NCBI GenBank assembly: GCA_002373975.1
Contig: DFKZ01000056.1
Span: 31,077 to 95,076, forward strand
Reading direction: 5' to 3'
DNA length: 64,000 nt
Source: Lachnospiraceae bacterium UBA3632
GTDB taxonomy: Bacteria; Bacillota; Clostridia; Lachnospirales; Lachnospiraceae
Under the pieces are notes generated by a model. That model was not told where the DNA came from and made no database searches. It saw only the letters and a list, made by a program, of their open reading frames with translations. Below are positions 1-9,644 of the stretch, piece by piece (position 1 is the stretch's first letter; the number at the start of each line of letters is the position of its first letter). A program made the position numbers and the translations under genes.

Positions 1-2
1 CA

Positions 3-3000
3 CCTGCAGAAGAGCCCGCAGCTCCTGTAGAAGAAGCTCCCGCAGAAGAGCTTATCACCGAGAACGTTGAGATGAATCAGGGTGCCGCTCCTGAAGATCT
101 CTACAAAGGATTTACAAAGCATGTTCACACTTCAGAGTGTTATAAGGTAGAAAAGGAACTTACCTGCACCATCCCCGGCATCCACGTACACACTTCGGAT
201 TGCTACGATGAAGATGGAAACCTTACCTGCGGTCAGCTTCAGCTTTCCGTACATGTACATGATGACGATTGCTACACCTTCGAGGAGAAGCAGACAGTGG
301 TTACCGCTACAGCAGGCGACTACATCATCACGGCTTCCTACGGCAAGAGCGCTAAGATTCCCGATGAGGCAGAGTTCAGAGCAGAGATCATCGAGCCCGA
401 GACAGATGAGTATTCTTCCAACGAAGATACTATGAAAGAAACTGCCGGAGAAGATGCCGAAGCACAGGTAATGTTCAACATTGGATTCTATGTTGATGGA
501 GAAGAAATCCAGCCTCAGGGTCCTGTAGATATTAAGTTTACGCTTAAGACAGAAGACTATAGCACAGGAGAGGACATCACCATCCTCCATGTGAAAGATG
601 ATGGAAATGTAGATGTTAATCAGACAGTAATTGATGAAGAAAACAATGCAAGTATTACTACTGATTCATTCTCAATATACATTCTGTTAAACAACGGAAC
701 ATATAAAGATTTTAAACCCGGAACATATGGATCATATACTGCAGATTGGAACACAGTTTCTGACGCTTTTAGAAATTCTTCCAGTTTTGACAATTATAAG
801 ATTAATGTTAACGAACTGGGTTTGGCAGCAAATTTCCATATCGTTGCTTTTAACAGTTTTACAACTGCGAGCCATGTAAACGGAAATGTTTGCTGTAAGT
901 ATGGTTATATCAACAATAATATCGGTACGAACAATTTAAAAAACGAGTTGTCGTACATTCAGTATCTGAAAGTAGCTAATAGTTCAATCGGAACAAGCCA
1001 GGAAGGCTGCGCACTTGTACTTGGTAGTTACAACGAAGTTAAAATTGCAGGAAATAACGATGGTGATGAGATTGATGTAAAAGCCAACGGCTCTAACTTT
1101 TTTGTAAAATTGGATAATCCCAAGAAAATCATCGTTGATAAAGATACCGATTCGGCTCCTTTTATAAACATGACTAAGCTTGAAACTGAGATCAAGAAGG
1201 TCAGAGATGATTTTGTGAAAGAAAAGCAGGCAAATGCTACATCTTATTTTACCGCTGCAGAGGATTTCGGATCCTATATAAATCTAACCAACCCAGATGT
1301 TGCCGGTTATATTAATGTTAGCGTAGCTGATCTTCACAAAATAAAAGATCACAACCTCAAAATGACTGGCTTTACAAAGGGCAAAAAGGGATCTCTGATA
1401 GTTAATGTTAACTGTGAGGGATGCAAGCAGGTTTATCTTCCCAAGTCAGCTGATATTTATGTTGATGGCACGGCACAGGGCACAGGCGAAGTAACTACAT
1501 TTGAAAATGGTAAGATTATCTGGAACTTCTACAACTGTAGCGGAGTTGAGATTCACACCTATAAAATGACCGGTATTATCATAGCACCTGAAGCATATGT
1601 CATTGCTGAAGGCAACCTTAACGGTCAGATTATTGCAAGAGATGTAAAGTGTACCGGAGAAACTCACAGAGTTGGTTTTACCGGAACCACACTTCCTGTT
1701 CAGGCAGAGTTCGTATTTGGCAAGACCGTAGGAGGTGCAATACCTTCTTCAAATGAAGTATTCGAATTCGAACTTTATGAATATGACGGAAGTCCTTGGA
1801 AACTTCTCCAGACAAAGTCAAACAGTGGTACCACAATCGCATTTGATAACATTACATATGATAAGGAATCTGACAGAGGAGAGCACTGGTACAAGGTTGT
1901 AGAAAAACCCGGTAATTCTTCACAGTATGTGTACGATAAAACAGAATTCCTGATGAAGGTTGTAGTTGATAAAGATGCAAGCGGAAACTACAAAATTACC
2001 AGCAAAGATTACTATGAACTCCCTAATGGAGACAGTGATATCACCTTCAGTAACGGAATTGTAATAAATAAACCCACAGTATCCCAGGATAAACTTGTTT
2101 TTGATAACATGCCTAAGAAAACAGAGGTTTCTGTAGAGAAGTTGTGGAAGGATGCAGACGGAAATGATCTTGCAGCCGCAAAACTTCCAAAGGATGGCAT
2201 TAAAGTTAATCTATACAGAACAACCAACCCTGAGATAGATATTGACAGTATTGACTTCAGTAATCTTAAGGCGGAAGACGGAGTTGAAAAGGTCAATACA
2301 GAATCGGTTGTACTTAACAAAGAAAACGGATGGTCATATAGCTGGTCAGATCTAAAAAAGGAAACCAACGATCAGAAACCATATTATTATTTTGTAAAAG
2401 AAGAGCCGATTGAGGGATATACAGTTACATATTCCAACAACAGTTGGTTTGTTGAGGGAACTCAGACAATAACCAATACCGAGGTTCCCGAGACAACATC
2501 TCTTGAAGTCGAGAAGAAGTTTTTTGCATATGATGTAAATGGTGTAAAGCAGGAGATAAAAGATCTTAAAAAAGCAAACATCAATAATAATGATTATATT
2601 ACTGTTAGGCTCATTCAGGTTTCTACAAACAAAATAGTAAATGGAAAGCCCGAAGAAGCTACATATATCGGAAATGCATTAATAGACGGAACGCTGACTT
2701 CACTTAATGCTAATTCAGAAATAACTGTTTCAGCAGCAAAAGACTGGAAGTGTAAGATCGAAGAGCTTCCGACGGTAGGAATCGATGAAGAGACCGGAGA
2801 TCTTATAAAGTATGAGTATAAGATTGAAGAAGTAAAGTGTTCATTGGCGGAATACGGTGCAGACATAGATGAAAACAACAGCAATATTGAGGTAAAGGAT
2901 GTTGTTGTAAATGGCAAGGTTGATCACAAGCTTTATATAGTAAGAAACCTTATGAAGCCTACGGAGATTGAGATTGATAAGAATTGGCTTACTTATACCG

Positions 3001-3578
3001 GAACACCGGATTCACTCCAGGAGAAGTACGATTCAAATATCACAATCGATATTACACTAAAGCAGATAGCAGGGGATACAGTAGCTAAAGAGTGGAGTTA
3101 CAGACTTAGTGTTCAGGGTATTACCAACAGCAATGGTGAATCAACCTACTATGATCTTCAGAACAACCAGCTTGTAGCTAATATAAAAAATGTAACCCTT
3201 GTTGAAGATAAGGCGTCAAAGACAGGATACAAGTGTTGGTCAGCTCTGTTTAGCGGACTTGATGCTTACTATGTAGTTGTAGATGGTAATAATTCTTACC
3301 TTGAAAAATACCAGTACGAAATAGAAGAAGGAAAGCTTTACGATGGAAATGAGGAGCTTACTTCTTACACTCAAGATGAAGAAGCAAGCGTATTGGTTTC
3401 TAATATAGGTGAGGATGGAAAACTTACCAAAGCAGTTATAGTTAACAAATCGAATGTAACATTTGAACTTCCGGAGACAGGTTCCGGAGCAACCATTCCA
3501 ATCTATATCGCAGGAGCACTTACGATGCTTGCATCAGGCGCACTGCTTATATATAGAAGAAAGCTACGTAACAACTGA
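3..3578 (+). CDS. LPXTG-anchored tip adhesin / large pilin with choice-of-anchor A and Cna-B domains (5' end outside window)
   Basis: The frame is open from the first codon of the window, so the true start and signal peptide lie upstream; the visible N-terminus is rich in Pro, Ala and Glu. Counting from the ATG at 72, three short repeats of the type HVHxxxCY...LTC occupy residues 15-75. A region at about 216-540 has the features of a choice-of-anchor A adhesin domain, including the late motif GIIIAPEA followed by NGQIIA. At least four Cna-B-like modules follow, starting near 543, 681, 806 and 961. The C-terminus is a full sorting signal: LPETG at 1133-1137, a hydrophobic span and a basic tail. 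It is probably the tip or accessory subunit of a sortase-assembled pilus whose backbone and class C sortase follow directly. The gene is visibly more AT-rich than its neighbours. Ligand unknown. Confidence 0.88.
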   Translation, partial: PAEEPAAPVEEAPAEELITENVEMNQGAAPEDLYKGFTKHVHTSECYKVEKELTCTIPGIHVHTSDCYDEDGNLTCGQLQLSVHVHDDDCYTFEEKQTVVTATAGDYIITASYGKSAKIPDEAEFRAEIIEPETDEYSSNEDTMKETAGEDAEAQVMFNIGFYVDGEEIQPQGPVDIKFTLKTEDYSTGEDITILHVKDDGNVDVNQTVIDEENNASITTDSFSIYILLNNGTYKDFKPGTYGSYTADWNTVSDAFRNSSSFDNYKINVNELGLAANFHIVAFNSFTTASHVNGNVCCKYGYINNNIGTNNLKNELSYIQYLKVANSSIGTSQEGCALVLGSYNEVKIAGNNDGDEIDVKANGSNFFVKLDNPKKIIVDKDTDSAPFINMTKLETEIKKVRDDFVKEKQANATSYFTAAEDFGSYINLTNPDVAGYINVSVADLHKIKDHNLKMTGFTKGKKGSLIVNVNCEGCKQVYLPKSADIYVDGTAQGTGEVTTFENGKIIWNFYNCSGVEIHTYKMTGIIIAPEAYVIAEGNLNGQIIARDVKCTGETHRVGFTGTTLPVQAEFVFGKTVGGAIPSSNEVFEFELYEYDGSPWKLLQTKSNSGTTIAFDNITYDKESDRGEHWYKVVEKPGNSSQYVYDKTEFLMKVVVDKDASGNYKITSKDYYELPNGDSDITFSNGIVINKPTVSQDKLVFDNMPKKTEVSVEKLWKDADGNDLAAAKLPKDGIKVNLYRTTNPEIDIDSIDFSNLKAEDGVEKVNTESVVLNKENGWSYSWSDLKKETNDQKPYYYFVKEEPIEGYTVTYSNNSWFVEGTQTITNTEVPETTSLEVEKKFFAYDVNGVKQEIKDLKKANINNNDYITVRLIQVSTNKIVNGKPEEATYIGNALIDGTLTSLNANSEITVSAAKDWKCKIEELPTVGIDEETGDLIKYEYKIEEVKCSLAEYGADIDENNSNIEVKDVVVNGKVDHKLYIVRNLMKPTEIEIDKNWLTYTGTPDSLQEKYDSNITIDITLKQIAGDTVAKEWSYRLSVQGITNSNGESTYYDLQNNQLVANIKNVTLVEDKASKTGYKCWSALFSGLDAYYVVVDGNNSYLEKYQYEIEEGKLYDGNEELTSYTQDEEASVLVSNIGEDGKLTKAVIVNKSNVTFELPETGSGATIPIYIAGALTMLASGALLIYRRKLRNN

Positions 3579-3611
3579 TTTATTTCATTAGAGAAAAGGA
3601 GACGAAAAGAC

Positions 3612-5186
3612 ATGAAAAGAAGAATTCTTCCAATTCTGTTGTCAGCAGTTCTCGCAGTTGCAATGCCTATCACGTCATTTGCAGCTCCCGTGAAAAAAGA
3701 TCTCACCCCTGCTGAAGCACAGGAGATCGCTAACAAGCATGACTACAGAGCTTACGAAATCCTCGTTGGTAACATCAATGCCAATAATGAGCTTGCAGAG
3801 ATCGAATTTGGTAGTGATTGGTCAGAGGACATCGAGGATGCACTTGTTGCTGCTATCGGACTCAAAAAAGGTGCAGAGGCTAAGGAAGTTGCTGAGGCTA
3901 TCAGCAAATTCGATTCCACAACCGCAGAGGGCATAGCTGAAGCAATCGCTAAGGTTGTTCCCAAGGATGGCGGTTATGCAGTGGCTGCTGATAAAACAAT
4001 CACCGGCACTACATTAACAAAGGATGCAGGATATTACCTCATCGTTGATGTTACTACAGGATTAGAGGGTGATGATTCCGTATACATCAACCGTTCACAG
4101 CTCCAGGTTGTTAAGAAGGGCGCTGCTGTTGCAATCAACGCAAAGCTTGAAGCTATCCAGAGCTGGAAGGGCGTAAAGGATGTAAACGATTCTACCGGAG
4201 AAGCAGATACTGATTGGCAGAAGTCAGCTGACTATGATATCGGAGATGAAATCCCCTTCATGATCGCTGCTACTGTTCCTCACGATATCGCTTATTATGG
4301 AGAGTATGAGTACGTATTCCATGATGATCAGAGTGAAGGACTCACATTTAAGCAGATCGACAAAGTTACTCTTGATGGCACACCCGTTGATGCGAAGTAT
4401 TATGATGCAGTTGATGACGGCAATGACTTTACCGTAACATTTGCTGACATCACAAAGATCCCCGGCATCAAGGGAAATTCTGAGCTTGTTGTAGAGTATA
4501 CTTCTACTCTTAATGATAAGGCTGTATTCGGAGAAACCGGAAACCCCAATGAGTTCTATATCGAATTCACCAATGATAAGGGCGGAAAAGGAAAGACTCC
4601 TGTTGATATCGCTATAGTATTCACATTCAAGCCTGTTATTAACAAGGTTGACCAGAATACTGAACCTCTCGAAGGCGCATCCTTCAAGCTTGAGAAACTG
4701 GTCAAGGGCACAGATGGCGACGAAGCTAACTGGACAGTAATCGATAAGTACACTCAGGAAATCGATGGTACTGCACTTAGCACATTCGAATTCAAAGGAA
4801 TCGATGATGGTTTCTATCGTATAACCGAGACTAAGATCCCTAATGGATATAATGGAATGGATCCCATTTATTTCGAGGTTAGAGTTACTCATGTATATGA
4901 TGTTGTTCCCGCTAACAGATTAGCAATCCAGGTTCTCAGCCTTGACGGACAGGATCTCACTAATCCCAACACCAAGATCGGTGACCTTGGTGATCTTACT
5001 CCTCACTTCACAGCAACTGAGGAAACCGGTGTTATTGATACCAGCATCATCAACCAGAACGGCGTTGTCCTTCCTTCAACCGGTGGTATCGGTACCACAA
5101 TCTTCTATGTAATCGGTGGCGTACTTGTAGTAGGCGCAGTTGTTCTTCTCATCGTTAGAAGAAGAATGAGAAATGAAGAGGAATAA
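3612..5186 (+). CDS. SpaA-type backbone pilin (isopeptide-forming fimbrial protein)
   Basis: A 524-residue secreted pilin subunit. Residues 1-25 are a Sec signal peptide ending SFAA. The central part has isopeptide-type pilin domains. An E-box-like motif, FYRITETKIPNGY, puts its Glu at 406. The sequence AINAK (Lys178) sits where the pilin motif lysine, usually in a YPKN-like context, would be expected, so it is the likely cross-linking lysine. The C-terminal sorting signal is LPSTG at 487-491 with a hydrophobic span and a basic tail. A clear AGGAG site precedes the ATG. It lies 33 bases after the tip adhesin and upstream of the class C sortase, the normal order for a Gram-positive pilus operon. 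Role as backbone is inferred from size, motifs and position. Confidence 0.9.
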   Translation: MKRRILPILLSAVLAVAMPITSFAAPVKKDLTPAEAQEIANKHDYRAYEILVGNINANNELAEIEFGSDWSEDIEDALVAAIGLKKGAEAKEVAEAISKFDSTTAEGIAEAIAKVVPKDGGYAVAADKTITGTTLTKDAGYYLIVDVTTGLEGDDSVYINRSQLQVVKKGAAVAINAKLEAIQSWKGVKDVNDSTGEADTDWQKSADYDIGDEIPFMIAATVPHDIAYYGEYEYVFHDDQSEGLTFKQIDKVTLDGTPVDAKYYDAVDDGNDFTVTFADITKIPGIKGNSELVVEYTSTLNDKAVFGETGNPNEFYIEFTNDKGGKGKTPVDIAIVFTFKPVINKVDQNTEPLEGASFKLEKLVKGTDGDEANWTVIDKYTQEIDGTALSTFEFKGIDDGFYRITETKIPNGYNGMDPIYFEVRVTHVYDVVPANRLAIQVLSLDGQDLTNPNTKIGDLGDLTPHFTATEETGVIDTSIINQNGVVLPSTGGIGTTIFYVIGGVLVVGAVVLLIVRRRMRNEEE

Positions 5187-5239
5187 TCCTCAAGCATAAC
5201 CAATTAATGAAATAAATCTTATTACATAGATAGCTTAGG

Positions 5240-5305
5240 TCCGGAAAGTGCGAACCACTTTCCGGATAGCCGGACAAATACTGACACCTTCACGCGGTGT
5301 CCGGC
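5240..5305 (+). promoter_or_regulatory. Hairpin array between backbone pilin and sortase (possible attenuator / RNA processing site)
   Basis: A perfect 10-bp stem, CCGGAAAGTG (5241-5250) with CACTTTCCGG (5256-5265), has a 5-base loop. It is followed by GCCGGACA (5269-5276) pairing with TGTCCGGC (5298-5305). Inside the second structure GACACC (5283-5288) can pair with GGTGTC (5296-5301), competing for the same bases. There is no T-run, so it is not a classic terminator. Partial termination or mRNA stabilisation between highly expressed pilin and low-expressed sortase is a plausible role. Confidence 0.5.
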
Positions 5306-5355
5306 GAACAACGGCAATGCCGGCCAAGATCAGTAAGAAACAATAGACGGGAACT

Positions 5356-6306
5356 GTGATGAGCAAATCCGCAGACGGTGCGAAGAAAAAGAGAAGAAAA
5401 GCAATATCGACTGTAATTACCCTGCTTCTTGTGGTGTTTGCGCTTGTCGGACTCGGAATAATGCTTTATCCGTCCTTTAGTGACTGGTGGAATTCACTGC
5501 ATGCATCGAGGTCCATTTCGGAATACGTTACAGCAGTTGAGAACATAGACGACTCCGAGTTGCAGGCAATGCTTGAGAAAGCAAGGGAGTTTAACACCAG
5601 AAAAAGATCGGGCCTTGTCTATGAGATGACCGACGAGGACTATGCAGAGTACGAAAGCCTGCTTGATATATCGGGAACCGGAATCATGGGATACATATCA
5701 ATTCCTTCGATAAGTGTCAACCTTCCTATATATCACGGTACAAGTGAAGAGGTCCTTCAGATCGCAGCAGGTCATCTTGCAGCATCCTCACTTCCGGTAG
5801 GAGGAGATGGAACCCACTCGGTAATATCCGGGCACAGAGGTCTCCCTTCTGCAAAGCTCTTTACAGACTTGGATAAACTCGTGGTTGGAGATACATTTGT
5901 TATCAGTATCCTCAACGAAAAGATTACCTACAGGGTTGACCAAATAAAGGTGGTTTTGCCGGAGGACACTTCGGAACTCCAGATTGAGAGTGGCAAAGAT
6001 TACTGCACACTGGTAACATGTACGCCGTACGGAATCAACACCCACAGGATGCTGGTTCGCGGACACAGGGTAGAGAATGAAGCTGAAGATCTGGTGGTAT
6101 TTATCACGGCGGATGCTTCAAGGATACCGAATTACATAGTAGTCCTGGTTATAGTGATCCCTACAATGCTCATTATGACTATCGTATATTTCATCTTTAC
6201 GTCAGCCAGGAAAAAGAGCATGTCAACCACCGAGATACTCGATGGAATAAAGGAATCAAACAAAGATAAAAAGAAGAGCAGAAGAAAAACAATAGATTAT
6301 TATTGA
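5356..6306 (+). CDS. Class C (pilus-type) sortase
   Basis: Transpeptidase that polymerises LPXTG pilins. The protein is 316 residues, with an N-terminal membrane span at about 20-38 and a C-terminal one at about 256-277, the two-anchor layout of class C sortases. The catalytic triad is visible: His160 in SGHRGLPS, Cys222 in TCTPYGINTH, Arg235 in LVRGHR. Family motifs GIMGYISIP and PIYHGTSEEVL are intact. The usual lid tripeptide (Asp-Pro-aromatic) before GIMGYI is not seen; the segment there reads MTDEDYAEY. The start is GTG at 5356 or the directly following ATG at 5359, with only a weak GGGAA site. It follows both LPXTG pilins, its likely substrates. Confidence 0.92.
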   Translation: MMSKSADGAKKKRRKAISTVITLLLVVFALVGLGIMLYPSFSDWWNSLHASRSISEYVTAVENIDDSELQAMLEKAREFNTRKRSGLVYEMTDEDYAEYESLLDISGTGIMGYISIPSISVNLPIYHGTSEEVLQIAAGHLAASSLPVGGDGTHSVISGHRGLPSAKLFTDLDKLVVGDTFVISILNEKITYRVDQIKVVLPEDTSELQIESGKDYCTLVTCTPYGINTHRMLVRGHRVENEAEDLVVFITADASRIPNYIVVLVIVIPTMLIMTIVYFIFTSARKKSMSTTEILDGIKESNKDKKKSRRKTIDYY

Positions 6307-6362
6307 TAACAAATAAGTAGTTTCAGTCATTCATGACTTAGGGTTTAAAGGAGGAAGATTCC

Positions 6363-7553
6363 ATGAACAAATGGAAAGGCCTGAAAAGTGCACATGTAAA
6401 AAGACTTATCGGCTGCACGCTTGCACTTGGACTGCTCGCAGGTACACTTAAGGCTGCGCCGCTCTTTGCGGGAGCTGCCGACAAGGTTGATCTTACATCT
6501 GCATGCAGTGTTACGGTTGGAGCATCTTCAAGTACCGACAAGGAATTTATCGACGACATAGCCAAAGCTAAGGTTGTGATCGATTATTATCTTGTAGCCA
6601 AAGCCGCAGAAAAGAAGGGCTATGACGGGTACACATTTGAGGTGGCCGATACCTTTAAAAATGATGTTACCATTCCGGATAATATCGATCAGGATTATGG
6701 CTCTGACGAGTGGAAAAAAGCCTGGAATGATACCTGGAGTGAACAGGTGGTCAAGGCTGCAGAGGTTGTAAAGACTGCTTACGATGCAGGCAATGCTCTT
6801 ACTCCCGATGAATCCGTACCGGCTGGAACAAAGGTTACAGGACTTGAAGCAGGTCTTTATCTCCTGATCGCCAGAGGCGAAAATGTCACTGACTACTTCG
6901 AGATGACCAAGCCTAAGGACGGGTCGGATCCTAAGCTTGTATCGGTAGCATACACTGACAGATATAAGTATTCATTTACACCTGAGCTCGTATCGATGCC
7001 CACCAAGGCTCCCGATCCTGCTACAGGAGTGATTGATACAACTGCTGATACTCCCTGGCTCTATGACGCTACAGTCAACATGAAGCCCGAGAGAGAGACA
7101 AGGTTTGGAAGCCTCAAGATCGTTAAGGATCTGCTGGTATATGAGGACCACGATCCGGCAACCTTCATCTTCAATCTGGATGCATATGTAGACGGAAAGC
7201 TTTACTTCAGCAATGTTTACACGCTGACATTCACCAGCGCATGTGAGGAATACGTTCTCATCGAAGATGTTCTTCCCGTAGGAGCTGAGGTTACTGTAAG
7301 CGAGATATATGGCGGCCCTATATATCATCAAACAGTTACCGGCCCGCAGACAGTAACGATCGTTGCCGACGATATCGTTGAGACACGGTTTGAGAACACC
7401 TATTACGAGTGGAGAAAGCGTTACGGCGCTATCACAAACCATTTCGATCCCAAGCTCGATGAAAACGGACAGGTGGTTCTGGGTGAAGATGGAAAGCCTG
7501 TATATGAATGGAGTAAATACAAGGACAGTAGAGAGGAGGTTAAAAAACAATGA
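6363..7553 (+). CDS. Secreted pilin-like protein without sorting signal
   Basis: A 396-residue protein with an N-terminal hydrophobic signal (about 14-38). The first half contains the pilin-like segment GLEAGLYLLIARGENV. The second half starts with the pattern GSLKIVKDLLVYEDHDPATF and ends in FENTYYEW, which resembles the beta-sandwich repeats of Gram-positive fimbrial proteins. There is no LPXTG, no KTGD and no C-terminal membrane span; the C-terminus is polar. An AGGAGGA site precedes the ATG. The stop overlaps the ATG of the next gene (ATGA), so it is co-translated with the TasA-like genes. It may be a shaft or accessory component held by other subunits. Family name not recognised; the pilin relation is inferred from pattern. 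Confidence 0.7.
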   Translation: MNKWKGLKSAHVKRLIGCTLALGLLAGTLKAAPLFAGAADKVDLTSACSVTVGASSSTDKEFIDDIAKAKVVIDYYLVAKAAEKKGYDGYTFEVADTFKNDVTIPDNIDQDYGSDEWKKAWNDTWSEQVVKAAEVVKTAYDAGNALTPDESVPAGTKVTGLEAGLYLLIARGENVTDYFEMTKPKDGSDPKLVSVAYTDRYKYSFTPELVSMPTKAPDPATGVIDTTADTPWLYDATVNMKPERETRFGSLKIVKDLLVYEDHDPATFIFNLDAYVDGKLYFSNVYTLTFTSACEEYVLIEDVLPVGAEVTVSEIYGGPIYHQTVTGPQTVTIVADDIVETRFENTYYEWRKRYGAITNHFDPKLDENGQVVLGEDGKPVYEWSKYKDSREEVKKQ

Positions 7554-8065
7554 AAAAGAAAAGTTTGATTTTAACCGCCGCAGCTGTTTGCTCATCACTT
7601 ATTCTGGCAGGCTCGATAGGTTCCGCTTTCGCTTACTTCTCAACCTATGAGAGAGCGCTTGGCGGATATGCGATCCATCTTGATGATTACGAGGAGATCA
7701 CCGAGGATTTCCATGACTGGACCAAGAATGTCAGGATCAAAAACAAGGATAATTCAACCGAGCATGTATTCGTAAGAGTTAAAGCTTTCGCCGGAAAGCA
7801 GGCACCCCTTGTATACAGTGCCGGTCCGGAATGGTCACCTGCAGCTGACGGATATTACTATTACGCAAAGCCGCTTGCTCCGGGTGAAGAGACCACGCAG
7901 ATCGATGTAAAGATCACTGATATTCCGATCAGCATCGACCCTCAGAGCTTCAATGTAGTTGTTGTTTACGAGTGCGCACCTGCAAGGTACCACGAGGACG
8001 GAACTGCATATGCTGACTGGGATCAGGAATATGAAGTTACTTATTTTGAGGGAGGTGATAACTGA
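7550..8065 (+). CDS. TasA/camelysin-like SipW-dependent secreted protein
   Basis: A 171-residue protein. The signal peptide ends in GSAFAYFST followed by a small exported beta-rich domain; this short signal with an aromatic residue just after the Ala is typical of SipW-dependent proteins such as TasA and camelysin. The mature part contains the PGEETTQIDV segment and conserved VFVRVKAF, matching the N-terminal beta strands of this family. It overlaps the upstream gene by 4 bases and the downstream gene by 1 base (TGATG), so the three are translationally coupled. A SipW-type signal peptidase is encoded three genes downstream. A fibre-forming or fibre-accessory role is inferred. Confidence 0.7.
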   Translation: MKKKSLILTAAAVCSSLILAGSIGSAFAYFSTYERALGGYAIHLDDYEEITEDFHDWTKNVRIKNKDNSTEHVFVRVKAFAGKQAPLVYSAGPEWSPAADGYYYYAKPLAPGEETTQIDVKITDIPISIDPQSFNVVVVYECAPARYHEDGTAYADWDQEYEVTYFEGGDN

Positions 8066-8862
8066 TGAGTATATTTAAGAAGATAATCACCTCAAAGGCA
8101 TTCACAGCAGTAGCCTTCACCGCAGCAGCGGGACTTCTCATTTTCTCATCGGTAGGAGGAACGCAGGCAGCACTTACATACTACTCCGAGAACTACACAT
8201 CCCGCTTTGAGATGTACGACATCGGTGTAACGCTCACAGAGAACGGAAACAGGATCTCCTACAGAGACTATGTGCCGGACAGCGATTACGTATGGAGTAC
8301 TCACAGAGGAATGCTTCTCGAGCATATGATCCCCGACGGAGAGGAGTTAAAGCTCGGAAAGGCTTATCCCGAGAATCTGGCGATCAGCAACTCCGGTATG
8401 AATTCCGGAAAGAGCGTCGACACCTACAGCAGAGTTATCGTTTACAAGTACTGGCTTGACGAAAACGGTAATAAAGTAACGGAACTCGATCCTGATCTTA
8501 TTGAAGTCAACTACGTAAACCTCGGAACGGACTGGATACTTGATACCAAGTATTCAACACCCGAAAGAACAGTTCTTTATTACAACAAGCTTCTCAAGGT
8601 CGGTGAGACAAGCCCTGCTTTTGCAGATTCGATCACGATCAACGACATGCTGGCAACAAAGGTCACCCAGACAAAGGGAACAAGAGTTGAGAACGGCAAG
8701 ACTTACACGACGCTGACTACGACCTATGATTATGACGGAGTCATTTTTGTACTTGAAGCAGTAGTTAACTCGATTCAGAACCACAACGCTGAACAGGCTG
8801 CAAAGAGCGTTTGGGGAAGAGATATCGCGATAGCGGCAGACGGAAGTCTTTCACTTAAGTAG
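8065..8862 (+). CDS. TasA/camelysin-like secreted protein (second copy)
   Basis: A 265-residue protein with a hydrophobic N-terminus (about 10-33) ending GGTQAALTYYSENYTSRF, a layout close to the SipW-type cleavage region (Gly-rich end, then Ala, aromatic and Ser-Glu). Two shared family features are the PDGEELKLGKAYPENLAISN segment and the RVIVYKYW strand. No sorting signal and no C-terminal span. The ATG overlaps the stop of the preceding TasA-like gene by one base and a GGAGGTG site lies within that gene. Larger than usual TasA-type proteins. Function as a matrix fibre is inferred from family pattern and from the downstream SipW-type peptidase. Confidence 0.65.
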   Translation: MSIFKKIITSKAFTAVAFTAAAGLLIFSSVGGTQAALTYYSENYTSRFEMYDIGVTLTENGNRISYRDYVPDSDYVWSTHRGMLLEHMIPDGEELKLGKAYPENLAISNSGMNSGKSVDTYSRVIVYKYWLDENGNKVTELDPDLIEVNYVNLGTDWILDTKYSTPERTVLYYNKLLKVGETSPAFADSITINDMLATKVTQTKGTRVENGKTYTTLTTTYDYDGVIFVLEAVVNSIQNHNAEQAAKSVWGRDIAIAADGSLSLK

Positions 8863-8879
8863 GAAAGGAGAGCAGGATA

Positions 8880-9644
8880 ATGAAAAAGAAATTACTCAGC
8901 GTAATACTTTCAGTCGGACTTGCCCTTTGCTTTCCTATAACAGCAATGGCTGATACAGTCAACGGAAGCGATAACTGGAACGTTAAGTTCACTCCCGACG
9001 AAAAGATGGAAAGTACATTCAAGTCCTCTGAGATGTCGGAGTCGATCTCCGGAATGCAGCCCGGTGATACGGCAGTGTTTAAAGTAAAGCTCGGAAATGA
9101 TAACGATACGACCACAGACTGGTATATGACCAACAAAGTCCTTTATTCACTCGAGGATCGCAGTAAGAATAAGGGTACCAGCGGAGGTGTTTACTCATAT
9201 CTTCTGACATATACCGATTCAAAGGGTGCAGTAAGCACGATCTTTGACAGTGAGTCGGTCGGTGGTGAAGGTACTTCACTTGGAGGAATCGGTCTTCACC
9301 AGGCTACAAACTCTCTTGAGGATTTCTTCTACCTCGACACCCTCGAGAAGGGTAAGGGAGGAGTTATCACTCTTACCATCGAGCTCGATGGTGAGACCCA
9401 GGGTAACGATTATCAGGATACTCTTGCAGATCTTCAGATGAACTTTGCGGTTATGATGAGGACAGCGGGAGAGCGTGAAGACCACGGCGGAAATGAGATC
9501 CAGCCGAGGATCGTAAAAACCGGTGATGAATCAAACCGCAATATCTTCTATATAATCTCGGCAGCTGCCGGACTCGGACTCATTGCGCTTGCAGTAGTCG
9601 GAATGAGTGACAGAAGAAAGCAGCAGAAGGGAGGCAGAGCATGA
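8880..9644 (+). CDS. Surface protein with TasA-like domain and VKTGD sorting-type anchor
   Basis: A 254-residue protein with a Sec signal peptide ending in ITAMAD near residue 25. The exported part contains the PGDTAVFKVKLGNDND motif, resembling the strand after which TasA/camelysin proteins are recognised. The C-terminus carries VKTGD (212-216), a hydrophobic span and the basic tail DRRKQQK, which fits a non-canonical sorting signal of the KTGD type used by Clostridia. An AGGAG site precedes the ATG. Its stop overlaps the next start (ATGA). It is a likely substrate of the class B sortase domain encoded two genes downstream; that pairing is inferred from position and motif. Confidence 0.7.
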   Translation: MKKKLLSVILSVGLALCFPITAMADTVNGSDNWNVKFTPDEKMESTFKSSEMSESISGMQPGDTAVFKVKLGNDNDTTTDWYMTNKVLYSLEDRSKNKGTSGGVYSYLLTYTDSKGAVSTIFDSESVGGEGTSLGGIGLHQATNSLEDFFYLDTLEKGKGGVITLTIELDGETQGNDYQDTLADLQMNFAVMMRTAGEREDHGGNEIQPRIVKTGDESNRNIFYIISAAAGLGLIALAVVGMSDRRKQQKGGRA

